A stretch of 64,000 bases of DNA from the NCBI RefSeq assembly GCF_000764305.2, contig NW_025932610.1, positions 84,208 to 148,207 of the forward strand. The letters run 5' to 3'. This stretch comes from Hyalella azteca (taxonomy: Eukaryota; Arthropoda; Malacostraca; Amphipoda; Hyalellidae). Position numbers and translations under genes: made by a program. Below are positions 1-12,599 of the stretch, piece by piece (the first letter of the stretch is position 1; every line of letters starts with the position of its first letter). The notes beneath the pieces were generated by a model that made no database searches, was not told the DNA's origin, and saw only the letters and a list, made by a program, of their open reading frames with translations.

Positions 1-380
1 TTCAACGTCGATTCAACCATAGAATTCAACGTTGCAGCAACGTCGTAGTAGCAACATTGATTCAATGTTGCATTGTAACGTCAGTACGACGTTGCACGAA
101 AGATGTTGCTTCAATTTTCATTCTAAACCTCCTTTCGCCCCGATATCAATGTCGTAATGAGTAGTTGATTCAACTTCGATTCAACCATAAAATTCAACGT
201 TGCAGCAACGTCGTAGTAGTAACATTGATTCAACGTTGAATTGTAACGTCAGTACGACGTTGCATGAAAGATGTTGCTTCAATTTTCATTCTAAACCTCC
301 TTTCACCCCGATCTCAATGTCGTAATGCGTAGTTGATTCAACGTTGATTCAACGTTGATTCAACCACCGAATGCCTGCTG
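1..380. repeat. 168-bp tandem satellite, about 2.2 copies, cut by the window edge
   Basis: The block beginning TTCAACGTCGATTCAACCAT at base 1 recurs at 169 and 337, a period of 168 bp with only scattered substitutions. Each unit contains short CAACGTTG and TTGATTCAACG motifs and a perfect hairpin, GCAACATTGA facing TCAATGTTGC. The third unit decays into a run of TTGATTCAACG repeats before unique DNA at about 380. The array probably extends to the left of the window. It is non-coding satellite-type DNA. Confidence 0.95.
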
Positions 381-3300
381 GGAATATACCAATATGTAAT
401 CGTTCCATTTCATTATTTCTAGAGTTGATTTTTTCAGCATATGAGAAATTTTAGATTTTTCGGAAAAATTCAGTCTTTTTTAATAGTATCATTGACTTCC
501 AATAGATTTTGAAACCCTTTTCACGGACATTGCTAAGAAATTTCACATTTCCTCTGAAGTTTTGCTTCGCAATCAGCAATAATAACGATCATTAATGTTC
601 ACTTCGAAACCAAAATCTCATCAATCGTTCGAAAGTCTAATGAGCGAAAAAATAAGCAGAGTGGATAGTAACTTTTATATCAAATCCGCCAAAAAAGTTT
701 ATTCGAAGGTAAAATTTGACACCATTTAAACATTTAAGGTGTTTCATACAAGCACTAGAGTGAAACTGAGTATTTCAAACGAGAATAGGTTTGCAACTGA
801 GTATTTCATTTAAGCACCATTTGTAACTGAGTGTTTCATACAAACTTTCGAGTGAGAGTAAATATTTTTTCCCCGGGAAATTCCACATTTCCGATATCTC
901 GTTCCATCTCTTCATGGAAAGAATCAAACACCAGCGCCGGCTTCTTCAAAACGTTTTCTTGCGGTGAAGCTCTGGTCGGCATCCCTTTAAGCCGTCAGTA
1001 AAGAGCTTCTATTGGCTTGTAGAATAAAATACAATATTTTCAAGACTCACGTTTGCAGAATCACCTGATATCCATCACAAGTGAGTGATCCTACGTATTA
1101 TAAAAATGCTCAAACAGAGCAAACATTGCTGAGCCTGCGAGCCCTTTTGACGGTGATGAATGACTCGAATTCTTCTCTGCACGTGGCCCAGGAATATACG
1201 TCCAGCTTCCATTAACTAAACGAAAATGTCATTTGCGAGGTTAAGCAGTTTCTTAGATATAATTTTAGCATCAAACCAGGTGTCAAAAATGTCTTCAATT
1301 GAAAAATGCGGGAAAAATTAAAATGATATCATTCATCTGATTAATCCAGCCAATTCATCTAATCAAATTTCAGTCATGTAGAAGAAAATTATTTCAATAT
1401 GACTTCATAAAAAGAAACTCGAACACAAAATTTATAAACTTCCTAAACTCAGACTGATGCATAAAACTGCAATTTTTCACTTATAAGTGAGAAAAGTTCG
1501 ACCCCTTCTCGCCCGACTACCTCAAGTTGCTCTGGGATGGAGACAAGTCAGAACGAAGTTAGGTGCTATTTTTCAAAGATGCTTTCCCAAGTCTTTTGTT
1601 TTTGAGCTTTTTCAAGGGAATAAATCTTAACATTCTGCTGGACCTCTGCGATAGTTAAGAGCCTGCCTCTGTCTCTCAGGCTTGTTGACAGATGGAGAAG
1701 TTCTGGTTTGTTGACGACCGAAAGATGGTTCTGAAGACAGTTTTTTGTATCAAATAGACTATTTAATAAAGGATTGAAACTATTACATTCTCTTTATTAT
1801 TATTAGTATTGACATTGATATGAGAAATTAAAATGTGACTTTAAATTTTTGTTGAATTACCTGCTTAGGATGCAATTGACTTTTGATTAGTTTAGAAGAC
1901 GTGTCTACATATAAGTAGTCGGGACATATTCTCCTCAGTTGTCATAATATATAATTTTACGGCTCAGGCTGATTCAATCAATATCTGGACACTATAAAAC
2001 AAAAATTGGGAAAAAATTTATCGTTTCACTCATGAGTATGGAAATTTATTATTGAATTACGAGGAAGACGAAATTGTAAGACATAAGGGTGAGAAGTTTG
2101 TGAAGGAATAGGTGTCAAGGTCGTAAGAAATACCACCTACATCCTAAAAAAGATTGAAACATTGGTAAATTATAGCTAGTTTTGATGAAACTTGCCTTTA
2201 TATACGAAAATATACATTTTAATCCATAACGTATATAAGGAGGAAAAACAACCACTCTTAAATCAACTATAGATCCCAATATATACAATACCTTCGTTAA
2301 ACATAGCCTGGGCCCGCAGTGACTTGATAGCAAATATACGGAGCTGCACAAAAGATTGTTTGTCGATCGGTGCCAGATTGGATGCGGGCGGCAATCCGAG
2401 TCAATTTTATTATGTATTTGGGGAAAGTTGTTTTGTATTTATAAAATAGCAGTATTTGTATTTAGATAATAATATAGATATTTAATTTAGAGATTTTCTA
2501 TTTAATAATTAATATTTAATGTTTACAAATTATTAATTAATTGATATTTGAACGTCTGACGTATTATTTAATAATAAAAACGCAAGTAACGCTAAAATTA
2601 ATGATACAAATAATTTTCAACGTATTAATAAATAATTAATCGTTAAAAACAATAATTAATCATTTTGAGAATATTTTAATTAATTGACACTAAACTTCGT
2701 GTATTTATAAAATAGTTTATAGAGAAGTGTGGTGCAACAGCTAGCATGTACCACCACTGACTTCAACATCTGCAATTAGTAAAGCTGTTTTATCTAAAAA
2801 ATATAAAATAAAATCCTTCATTTATACAAACAAAAAAACGAGTCAACTCTCTCAGCTTCTGACCGACAGAATGTCAACGAAACTTCGGGTTTTTTCATAC
2901 CGCGTATGTTTACTATAGAGTGAAATTACGCAAATATATCAAAATAATTCCCATATTATAAATGTGTTCTAAAAATGTTTTCCCCCACGAAAAATTGTTT
3001 ACTAATTTAAATAAAAAAAAAAAAACACTTCAGAACAAAGAGAAGGTGTGTTTTACTTCATGAACTCCAATGGAATCGATTTCCTCATCTTTAAATAACG
3101 CTAATGGAAATTGTTCTTTGTATCACAGTCGAAAGCAACGACAAGGAAAGAATCCTAAGGTAAAATTCTGTGAAATGCCACTTGAGAGGCAGCTTAACAT
3201 GTTAATGTAATGGAACTTCTTGGAATGATGAAAAATATCAGCATCGGAAACTGAATGAAAAATTCTTTTGCAATTAGTAAATGAATTTCAATACATGTGT

Positions 3301-3400
3301 TCAAATAGACATGCATATATCGGCCCAAAAATGATTCAGTAAAATTAGGTTGGAGCGCATATCTTTGTGAACATATCTTCGTTCATACGCAAAATCGATT
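381..3400. other. A/T-rich intergenic DNA, no gene recognised
   Basis: I see no open frame with protein-like character here. The only structure noted is a short imperfect repetition of AACTGAGTATTTCA between about 764 and 835 and very A/T-rich DNA at 2400-2720. The 78-codon minus-strand frame at 2115-2351 has the composition of random A/T-rich sequence and no recognisable motif. Confidence 0.6.
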
Positions 3401-3455
3401 AAATCTATTAAGGCTACCCTAAAATTTTCAATTTTGGCGTTTTTCGGTTTTTGTG

Positions 3456-3735
3456 CTCATCTGAAAGCTGGAATTCTGCTCTTTCCAATGGTACCACTGC
3501 CATCGCTGTACGCAAATATTTACGTTCATGACGTCTCTTTAAATGGAAGCGGGTGAGAGAGTTCTTTAAGAAATTAGATTTAAAGTAATTAGCTGCTGAA
3601 ATCTTTGAATATAGTTTCTACTTGAGTTGTGCTGCAGTTACATGCTTAGTCTCATCTTAAAGCTGACATTCTGAGCTTTCCAACGATACTACTGCGATCC
3701 ATGTACGGCAATATTGACGCAGATGGCCGGGCTTT
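3456..3735. repeat. Diverged tandem dimer, period about 195 bp
   Basis: CTCATCTGAAAGCTGGAATT at 3456 is repeated in diverged form at 3651 (CTCATCTTAAAGCTGACATT). Both are followed by matching blocks around CTTTCCAA, ACTGC and TGTACG. The two halves are clearly homologous but have many substitutions. Confidence 0.75.
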
Positions 3736-3972
3736 AATGGGGGGAAAATAGACCTAAGAAAATTAGAGCGGCAAGACTACATATCTTGGTGTATCTGGCA
3801 TCTGAGCTCAGTTACCCTCCTAACATTGTACGTAGAGGTGCGCTACAAGTTGCTGCTAGCATCCTTGAGTGGATTAAACTACAGAAGCCTGTAGTTTGAG
3901 TGCCTATTTTGAGGCGCACGGGACTTTGTCGCGCCGTCCTGAAAAGTTTGAAAAGTTCAACTTATTGTCACG

Positions 3973-4276
3973 GAAAACCTATCTCCTCCCACAGTTTTCA
4001 AGCTACAGCAATGAGACATACACCATTCGATTCGTAAGGAAATTACCTAAAAATTTGATGATCATTTTTTTTGAATTTATGTCTGGTTCGTTTTTTATAT
4101 GGGGGAGAAGGGGGGGGGAGAGGAGAAAAATGAGAAAAATGGGATAAAACGCGCATAAAAAAACTAAGGGGAAAATGAGAAAAGTGATCATCAAATTTTT
4201 AGGTATGGTCCTTACGAACCGAATGATATGTGTCTCGATGTTGTAGGATGATATTTGTAGGAGGAGATAAATTTTC
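3973..4276. repeat. Long foldback inverted repeat (about 130-bp arms)
   Basis: The left arm (about 3973-4104) and right arm (about 4150-4276) are imperfect reverse complements. Matching anchors are TATCTCCTCC on the left with GGAGGAGATA on the right, ATTCGTAAGG with CCTTACGAA, and the 17-base block CCTAAAAATTTGATGAT with its complement at 4186-4202. They flank a purine-rich, G-rich loop of about 45 bases. The overlapping open frames on the two strands (3896-4147 and 4003-4194) are by-products of this palindrome, not genes. Confidence 0.88.
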
Positions 4277-4820
4277 TAAAGTACCCCTTTTTAGCCGTTT
4301 TCTATGAATTTCACGTTTTCTATCATTTTTTTTTTAATTCATAGAAGCAAAATGTTCTTATTTTTAAATTTTACGTATGTATGTGAAGTTTCATGATGAT
4401 CGGATAATAACTGTAGAAGTTTTTCCGCAGGGTAGCCGGTCCCCTTAAAGAGAAATTGAGAGAGCGATATTGCAAGTTGGAATAGAATAATGATTCCAAG
4501 ATTTGAAATGGATATTCCTGGATATTCCGGCAATGACAGCACTTAGTACAATGCATAGAACTTGGATTCTCTTTCAATTTATGCCGAAATAATTCTGTAT
4601 TTCGATATCATTTTTAGGAATTGAAGTTGAGCAGAATTTCAAACATTTTCTAGTCAGTGAAAATTATTTTCCAGCTAATGCAAGAGATATTTCTTTTGAG
4701 CTGTAATTTCGTTAAAAAATACATTCTCAATTAGATGAAGAGAAACAGGGCTTAAAAAAAGCAGTAAAGCTTCCAATATGAGTAAAAATTGTAAAGCTGT
4801 TGAGTATCATTGCGCAACAT

Positions 4821-4958
4821 AGCCCCTAACAACCTGGATCAATATAACAAATCAGGTTGAACCAATACTTTATAACTGAAGAAATTCGCGATACCAGCCC
4901 CCAGCAACCTGGACCAATAACAAATCAGGTCGTACTAATACTTTCTAACTAAAGAAAT
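4821..4958. repeat. Tandem dimer, about 75 bp
   Basis: AGCCCCTAACAACCTGGA at 4821 and AGCCCCCAGCAACCTGGA at 4896 begin two homologous blocks. Each continues through AACAAATCAGGT and AATACTTT to AAGAAAT. This is a local duplication in non-coding DNA. Confidence 0.85.
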
Positions 4959-6190
4959 AGAATTAAGTGCTAAAAACTATAACCAAGATAAGGAATATTT
5001 CTTTGCACCGCTCATACATCCAGTTCTTTCCTGCTGGGAGCTGCAACCAATCTTTCCCGTGTCCAGGCCTGGGACGAAGCAGTGAGGCTGAGTTCTTGCA
5101 AGCCACAAACGTAGGATATTGGCGAACTCTATAATTTCAGGCTGAGTGTTTTTACTTCTCGTGAAAACCAAAGGTGTTAGTTTACGGATCTCTCAAGGAT
5201 TTTTCTCGAAGAGATCGAGACTCATGCACACGGAAGGAGAAAAAATAAGATGAAATAAATTATTTTAACTGCCCAACCCCTTGCTATAACTACGAGTTCA
5301 TCTTGGGATAAAATTAATTATTATTGGTATACATACTCATGCGTCAAAACTTGAATGAAAACGAATCCAGATGTTCAGGCTTAAACAACAGGAATTTCAA
5401 AATTCAGAAATTGAAAAATTGATTAGATTCGTCTATATTGAAATGACAATCAAACAATGACGCACGCGAGAAAACATTTCTGGCGTCTGTATAACGGTCG
5501 GGATTCTAAACATGTTTACATTGTGCAAATTACACGACATGCAATTTTTCGATAAATCTAGCGCTGCAGCTTCCTCGAGAGGATAATTCAAATTATGTGC
5601 TGCATGTAATTTGGAAGCAATTTAGAAGTTTTCAAACAACTGGTTATGAAATTTATTTAATCATTAAAAATTTTAATTGTAGTGTCATGACCGCTGAAAT
5701 GAATTAGTTTCTTAAATAGAAAATATATCGCATCCGCTGATGCACTCAGAACATTCAAGGTTATTGCTTTAAAAAATGGAGAGTTTCTGAACGAAAATGT
5801 TTGCGGCGCGGCGGTTGGGAAGCTGTGTAAAAAGATCGTTTTACTTTAGGTGCCCTTGAGTTGAAACTCGCGCTAGACACTATTCTGGTGCGCTTGAAGA
5901 TGTCACATAAGTGCAAAGAATTTGCAAACAAATTCTGCGAAGTGAACACAACATTGAAAACGTAATATAACATATATCACAAGTGTAATAACTTGATCGG
6001 GTTCTTCACTAAGTCAGTTTGTAAAGAGTTTTCTTCGGAGTATTAATGAAGACTTGTTCCCACAAGCATTTATTCAAATACACAGTTTATTTACAGCACA
6101 GATGAATAATAGGTTGAAATTAACATACGGGACACGCATCTGAATAGGCAGGAGGCTAACTAACCCGTCGCACACACTACCACCTTTGAG
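4959..6190. other. Intergenic DNA, nothing recognised
   Basis: There are no repeats or coding signals that I can support. Minus-strand frames at 4977-5171 and 5761-5973 lack any recognisable domain. Confidence 0.5.
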
Positions 6191-6219
6191 GTAACCTTCG
6201 GTCTTGACAATACATTATG

Positions 6220-7026
6220 GAAAACCCGCTATTTTGTTAGAAATAGTCCTTACAACAAAACAAGGAGTCAATTCAATTGAAATTTTTTTGTTTATAATCA
6301 AATCGTGTAGCATCGCTTCTCTTCTCCTTTATTTAGAATTGCAACGAACTCTGGAAGTCTAATTTATGTCTAAGAATTACTTAGAGTGATTGTGAAGATA
6401 CCCAAACAAAATTTGGATGCATGTCCGACTCTGAATTAGGTACCGCCTAGGACTCGGGGAGCACTCAAATCAGCTTCTCTAGGTCCACCACTGTACAGGG
6501 TATGAAGGGCAGCTTCTGGGCAGATTGCAAGCTTGGCATGACTCGGTTCGGCCAGCTCTTGTCATACTCTTAAGCGACCATAAAGGCCGAAATTAAGTAT
6601 ATAGATTCAATAACAAAATTTAGAGCCGATGGCGGCTCTGGATTAAGGAACGCCTAGGACTCGGGGAGCATAGTCCACCAGCTTCCCTATGTCCGCTTTT
6701 CGGTCTACATTCTGGTCCCTGAATCAGACAGCTACAAGCTCCTGGTACTTATTCTGCCAACTCTTGCCCTACTCTCAGGAATTTATAAAGTCGGCAAGGA
6801 GGTTCTGACTAGTCGCTGATTGCGATCAGTTGGCCAACTGACCCAGAATAACTCTTACGCGAACATAGCAACTCCGGGGCGGAGGCTGAAGCATACCCCG
6901 TATTTTGTTAGGGTTCGGACCAGAAAGTGATTTCGATCGGGTGGACCAGCAGACCCAGTATGACTTTGCGCCGAGTGTAGCGACAATTCGACCGAATCCT
7001 AGGTGGACCCTGAATTTTGATAGGGT
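6220..7026. repeat. GC-richer degenerate duplicated region, possibly an old retroelement remnant
   Basis: An exact 18-base block, CCTAGGACTCGGGGAGCA, occurs at 6446 and 6653 within two diverged segments about 207 bp apart. Each is preceded by AACAAAATTT and followed by a CAGCTTC block. The motif TATTTTGTTAG recurs at about 6230 and 6901, with a degenerate form near 7011. The base composition is visibly richer in G and C than the flanks. No protein domain was recognised, so the origin is open. Confidence 0.6.
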
Positions 7027-7029
7027 ATG

Positions 7030-9380
7030 TTCAGCGATTTCAGTTTGTATAATATAATGATTTGCAAGGGTCTATCATATTATCACTCTTTAATCAGCAA
7101 TAGACTACGCAATATGCTTACAGATACGAAAAACAAAAAGTTTATTGCAACTATAAGTTCGTTCGGGCTGAAAATTTCTAGTGGAATAAGAAATAATTTC
7201 TGCTTATATGCATGATTGTATTGAAATATGGGAATTAGCATGAATGGAAAAAATGTCAAAAGTTAAACTTTTGTAAATTGTTTTCTTTTTCTGTTTTTGT
7301 GGTCAGCAGATTCATTACACAGTTTTCCCAATAACACTCATTATTTAGCAGAAAAATTTATAATCTATCGAACTGACTAGAGTTTATCGGAAACAAAACA
7401 TGACAGTCTCACGACCTGCAAGATTTTAATTCTGAGCTCCTTAGTTTAGCAGTAAACTTCATTAGACAAATTTATAATTTATGTAGTTGAAACTATTTAA
7501 TTCTTCCCCAAAAATACGTGGTTAAATATCGTAGCACTTTTGAGTTCACCTAATTACACTAATTCTATTGGCGATTCACATCATACATCGCTCCATTAAC
7601 CTCTATGAAGTTATATCCATTGGTGTGTAGGCCTTTTTTTCTGGAGGCTCTCAAAAGTAAGATCAAATGGCATAATTAGCCAGTAATAAATAAATGAGTC
7701 TGATGCCTGAATGACAGTAATGGCATTCAAGGTAGAATATGAAATCCATTAGGCTCATAGTAAAGAGATTAAGAGAGCGAAAAGGTCGAGCAGAGATTGA
7801 ATGGGCAACAGCGGCTGAACCATGCATAGATGCAAAAAAGAATTAAGCATTCATGAGGAATTATTAAATCTATTGTCAACAGACAAAAACGGATATTATT
7901 GGGTTGAGTTAGAGTATTACGGCAGAAATATTATGGGATTGTTGCGGAAGTATAGTTGAATAGGGTATTCACGTAGCTCACTCAAAAATCTATAACCTAC
8001 AGAAGCCTGACCAAATCGATGCTCAATTGAACGTGAATTGTAATTGTTTATGAATTCATAAAATAATTGCTTAATTATTTAATTAAATCAACACGATTCA
8101 CACATAATTTTTCCTTCAGACTTGTATGCACAAAAAATCAATTAATCTTCATAATCGACTTAAATTCTTTGCTGGCATTACAAGTTTCCTGAGAGGTCTA
8201 TTCTGCGCGGATTTATTAGGGCTTAAAGACGATCGCTCCCCGGGGGGTGATCTGAACTCCGATAGAACGATTCCTTTACCAAATTCAATCAAACTTTTTC
8301 CGACATAACGACTGTGCGTAATGACCAACGACCTCGTCGTGAGCTTGACGCCATACCATTTACGTCAACATGAATCGCTCTAACAACTGTCAAACGGGAG
8401 CGATAACTTAGATGTCGTGGACTCAATCTCTTGTCCCGAAAGATACTTTTGATGTGTTAATCTATCGCATTATTTTCAGGTATTATATAATAAAACTTGG
8501 ACGTATTATTGAGTCAAGCAAAATGGCACAATGGTTGGATGAAGCAAATAAGGTGATGTTCGTTGAAATTATCATCTAGAATCTGGTATCACGACTCGGG
8601 CTTTTGTAGAAATTTTCATTCGCAATTCTTTGATTTTAATTTGCGTCAAATTTGTTTGAGGGATAAGGACATGAGGATTGATTTGTCATTTACTTGAAGT
8701 CAGTTAGTTAGGCTTGTAGATTTTTTTTTAGGTTTGTTGTATAAAATTTCCTAGTTATTAATTGGAATTGAATTGTGGAAGAAAGCCACACTTGCAGGTT
8801 CAGATCTCCAACCTACTCCTGCATATCTCATTATTTATTCAGTATAAAACGCCATTGTCGCGTTGTTTTTTGAAATACGATTATTACTATGAAAGATAAA
8901 ATGAAGCTTTGGTTACATTTCAATTACAATGAGTGGGGTCTCTGTTGCTTGGATTGCAATCTTTTTCAAATGAAACAAAATTAACCTTGCAAGTCTATCC
9001 CGGAGATGCTCATGAATGTTAAATGTTTCAAAAATCCATCAATTTCACGAAGTATTAGCTCAATTTCCACGCATAATATTCTCGTCAATATCGTTCGACA
9101 CGCCCATTAATATTCTGGGACGGGATTTTGGCATTGGATTTGAATGTGTAAGCAGAGTTCAACAAGGCGTGCGAGCGGCCGTACAAGTTCTAAGCTGCAG
9201 CTCATCTCTCTAGCAACGGCGAGACGCTCAGTCATTTGATAGGTAATAATGTATACGATTAATCGATTAGCAATATATAAATAAAACTTTTAATTAACGT
9301 TAATTTCTCAATATAACACGAGATAAGGAACCCCGCATTTTGGAATGCTTTGCTTAGGCTACATTGTGGGACCATCATTA
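7030..9380. other. A/T-rich intergenic DNA, nothing recognised
   Basis: Frames at 7027-7215, 8126-8308 and 9016-9213 are short and show no motif. No tandem or inverted structure stood out. Confidence 0.5.
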
Positions 9381-9383
9381 AGC

Positions 9384-9920
9384 CGACAGTGGTGGAGACA
9401 CTTGACACTGGTGGAGAAACTTGACTGTAGCGATGACACTTGACAGTAGTGGAGACACTTGACTGTAGCGATGACACTTGACAGTGGTGGAGACACTTGA
9501 CTGTAGCGATGACACTTGACAGTGGTGGAGACACTTGACTGTAGCGATTACACTTGACAGTGGTGGAGACACTTGACATCACTTGACTGTAGCGATGACA
9601 GTTGACAGTGGTGGAGACACTTGACTGTAGCGATGACAGTTGTCAGTGGTGGAGACACTTGACGACACTTGACTGTAGCGACGACAGTTGACAGTGGTGG
9701 AGACACTTGACTGTAGCGATGAGAGTTGACAGTGGTGGAGACACTTGACTGTAGCGATGAGAGTTGACAGTGATAGAGACACTTGACTGTAGCGATGACT
9801 CTTGACAGTGGTGGAGACACTTAACTGTGGCATGACACTTGCCAATGATGTAGACGATTGACAGTGACATAGAAACTCGACATTAGTGGAGACACTTGAC
9901 AGTAGCGAAGACACTTTTTA
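9384..9920. repeat. 38-bp minisatellite made of two related 19-bp halves
   Basis: The array alternates ACTTGACAGTGGTGGAGAC and ACTTGACTGTAGCGATGAC, each 19 bases. The units share the start ACTTGAC and the end GA(G/T)AC-like, giving a 38-bp higher-order unit about 13-14 times. There are two local insertions (near 9578 and 9663) where a half unit is partly duplicated, and the array degrades past 9830. Because 38 is not a multiple of 3, every minus-strand frame stays open in a shifting pattern. The 64-111-codon frames here are repeat artefacts. Confidence 0.97.
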
Positions 9921-9929
9921 GTGGCGCAA

Positions 9930-11630
9930 GCACTTTGCAGTGACGATGGCACTGATAGGCACAAATAACGCAGCCACTTACTTTTAAAACTCTGCCCTCT
10001 TTTCAATTTGCAAAACACCACATTCAAGATCTCGTTATAGCATAGATACGAGCATATAACAAATATTCGCTTTTCGCTTGATTCTATCAGGGTTATACTC
10101 CAGAGAATTTATTTATAGTCATAAATAAAACACTTATTTCAAGTTGAAGAACTGTATTTCTGAAGATTAGACAGGCCATGAAAGGAAAAAATTCCCTAAC
10201 GTATCAGTATTTAATAATAGTAGGCCGACTACTTCAGAGCAAAAGTGTACTTGTATCCGCCATCTCATTTATGATGCGTCTGTCAGCTGAGTTAGTTATT
10301 TACGCCAAAGCTTCAGTAATTTGGTGAGAATAGTTCTTCATAATTTGTTTAATGCTGACTTACTTGAAATAAGAAATATGTCATTATTTAAAATTTTCCT
10401 TGTACTATGATTTTTGTATTGTTTCAGAATCCGGTAAATAAGTACGTGATATCCTATACGAAACTGCGTCTTCTTTACAGTCTCGTACGAACCTCAGGTA
10501 TCAACCATGGATCATTTATATTCTTTTTAGTGAATCTGACATATCATAAATTTATGAAAGATAATAAATTTATACATAAATAGAATGTCGCGTCGCGCGA
10601 GTTAAACTATTGGAGTTTAGAGTTTACAGCGCTCTGCCTTCTCTCAGAACCATCCGCCTAGCTCTACTGCCGCCCGCTAGCGTGCAGCATGCGGCGTCTC
10701 ATTTAGTGGTGACGATCTCCTGCGTTAGCATAAGATGTGTAGCTAATTCATTGCCTAGAAATCCAGTTCATTCATTGTCCATATCAAGTCTTTGTTTCAC
10801 TGTGTCTTGTGTTAGTGCTTATTTGATCTTGATAAACCTGGTATGCCCATTGTGATATGCAATAGTAGTTTTTTTGACTTTTCTTTGTTTTACTCATCGT
10901 CGGTCATTATCGTGTAACCAAATCTCCGTCTTCTTTCTGTTCAGACGTGCGTAAACTTGATGTTGTTTCAATGTAACAGTCAATTATTGTTAGCGACCAA
11001 TCGAACTGATGAATAGGATCGACGTAAGTGTAATGCTTGTCTTTGTTTTCTAAGCTACTGCGGTCATTATTGCATTATTTACACATAGTGACATAGATGA
11101 AATATTTAGATTGTTGCCAGCCTAAATTTAGGATTATTCCTTTTCACAAAATTCAGTACCTATCCATCGATTATGTATAACGAGTTTCTTAGTATTTTGT
11201 CAACTTTCAGTGAGATTAAAAGTTCATGTTGTTTTTTCGAGTATTACATCTGCTCTATTACGTGCAGATTTACGGTCGAACTTTCCGGCAGTAAACCTGG
11301 ACTGCGTATCAAGAATGTCTTGCTTACTGTCCTTGGGTTACTTGGCTGAAAAGAGAAGATTTAGGTAGCCTCGAATTCAGTCCAAGACATCGAATGTTGT
11401 GTCAGCTGAGACCTTTACATAATTGAGCTGCTATAAATCATCGCTAGCTACAACGCTCGGGCGACCAGCTTTCAATAGAAGTGATTAGAAAAATTACCTC
11501 AAATTATCTGCTATATTTGAACATAACGACTTGCTGAACAATATACTACAGCATCGTGCTCGGGTCATCACCGTGATGACGCCGGTCATTTTCTCATTAC
11601 CTCTCATCCAAACTAGGGATTTTCTCATTA
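9930..11630. other. Intergenic DNA with a GC/CpG-richer patch
   Basis: The patch at about 10585-10760 has several CpG dinucleotides (GTCGCGTCGCGCGAG near 10588). A consensus-like splice donor, GTAAGTG, occurs at 11025, twelve bases after ATGAATAGGATC. This could be an untranslated first exon, but no acceptor or downstream exon could be tied to it. Otherwise nothing is recognised. Confidence 0.3.
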
Positions 11631-11674
11631 TCATCTGCCGTCCATACGTTCATCGCGATCATCTTCGTCTCAGC

Positions 11675-11926
11675 CATAAATGGAACTGCTTCATCGGTCA
11701 TAAATGGAACCGCTTCATCAGTCGAAAATGGGACAGTTGCATTAGCAATAACTGAACTGCTTCGTCAGTTATAAATGGAAATGATTCATTAGCCATTAAT
11801 AAAACAGCTTCATCAGCCATAAATTGAACAGCTTCATCGTCCATGAATGGAACAGCGTCAAAAATGGGACAGTTTCAGTAGACATAAATGGAAAAGCTTC
11901 ATCAGCCATAAATGGAACTGTTCATT
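11675..11926. repeat. Degenerate 24-bp minisatellite
   Basis: CATAAATGGAACTGCTTCAT recurs at 11675, 11699 and onward every 24 bases with substitutions (for example CGAAAATGGGACAGTTGCAT and CATTAATAAAACAGCTTCAT). There are about ten recognisable units. An in-frame period (24) lets a 74-codon frame run through the start of it; that frame is not a gene. Confidence 0.93.
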
Positions 11927-12054
11927 TGAAGCGTAATTTTTGAATGAAAGTGCGGTTATATAACACACATCGGCAGACATGCATTCCCAGCATATTTATG
12001 ACTGGGCAGGTTCAAGTCCCTCAGCAGGGCAGACTCGGTCCATGTATTTTTATT

Positions 12055-12255
12055 TGTGCAGATTCATTTCAGCTCCCTCAACTGTGCAGATTCATTTCAG
12101 CTCCCTCAACTGTGCAGATTCATTTCAGCTCCCTCAACTGTGCAGATTCATTTCAGCTCCCTCAACTGTGCAGTGCAGATTCATTTCAGCTCCCTCAACT
12201 GTTCAGATTCAGTTCAGCTCTCTAAACTATGCAGATTCGGTTTAGCTCCTTCGGC
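12055..12255. repeat. 28-bp minisatellite
   Basis: GTGCAGATTCATTTCAGCTC followed by CCTCAACT recurs every 28 bases from about 12056. Four near-identical units are followed by a small CAGTG insertion and then two decaying units. The three overlapping plus-strand frames of 88-115 codons are translations of the repeat. Confidence 0.97.
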
Positions 12256-12599
12256 TTCACGGATTCTGTTCAGCACGCTGCTCAGGATTACACTGATTGC
12301 AATTGATGGCGGCAGTCACTGTCGGGATTGGCATAAGACGCAATCCGTTACAGTCTTGAGGATTGCGGAGGAGGCCTGGGTAGCGTGTACACCAGGAATA
12401 TAATATATATGTTCTTCTAACCCCGGGACAAAGTTTTAGATCAATGTTGATGTAATTAGCCGCAGTTATAAATGGATATTTTCCAAGAGTTTAACATTTT
12501 ACATTAGGTTTCAAAGTATAGTTATCATTTACTCTGAGTTTATTAATTAATTGGGCTCACAAAAATAAGTTGTGAACCCAATTATGAATAGAAACATAC

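Larger units (their letters stand above)
3408..4447. mobile_element. Possible composite non-autonomous element bounded by TTAA and GGCTACCCT ends
   Basis: The left edge reads TTAAGGCTACCCT (about 3407-3420). The right edge reads AGGGTAGCCGG followed by TCCCCTTAA (about 4430-4447). The shared inverted core is GGCTACCCT, and TTAA lies at both edges. Inside are a 195-bp diverged tandem dimer and a long foldback. TTAA duplication is known for piggyBac-type elements, but no transposase is present and the inverted repeat is short, so the boundary call is tentative. Confidence 0.3.

Noticed and set aside
6061..6200. Sequence near 6.1 kb considered as an LTR end
   Set aside because: No TG…CA pair with matching flanking duplication could be found, and there was no second copy.
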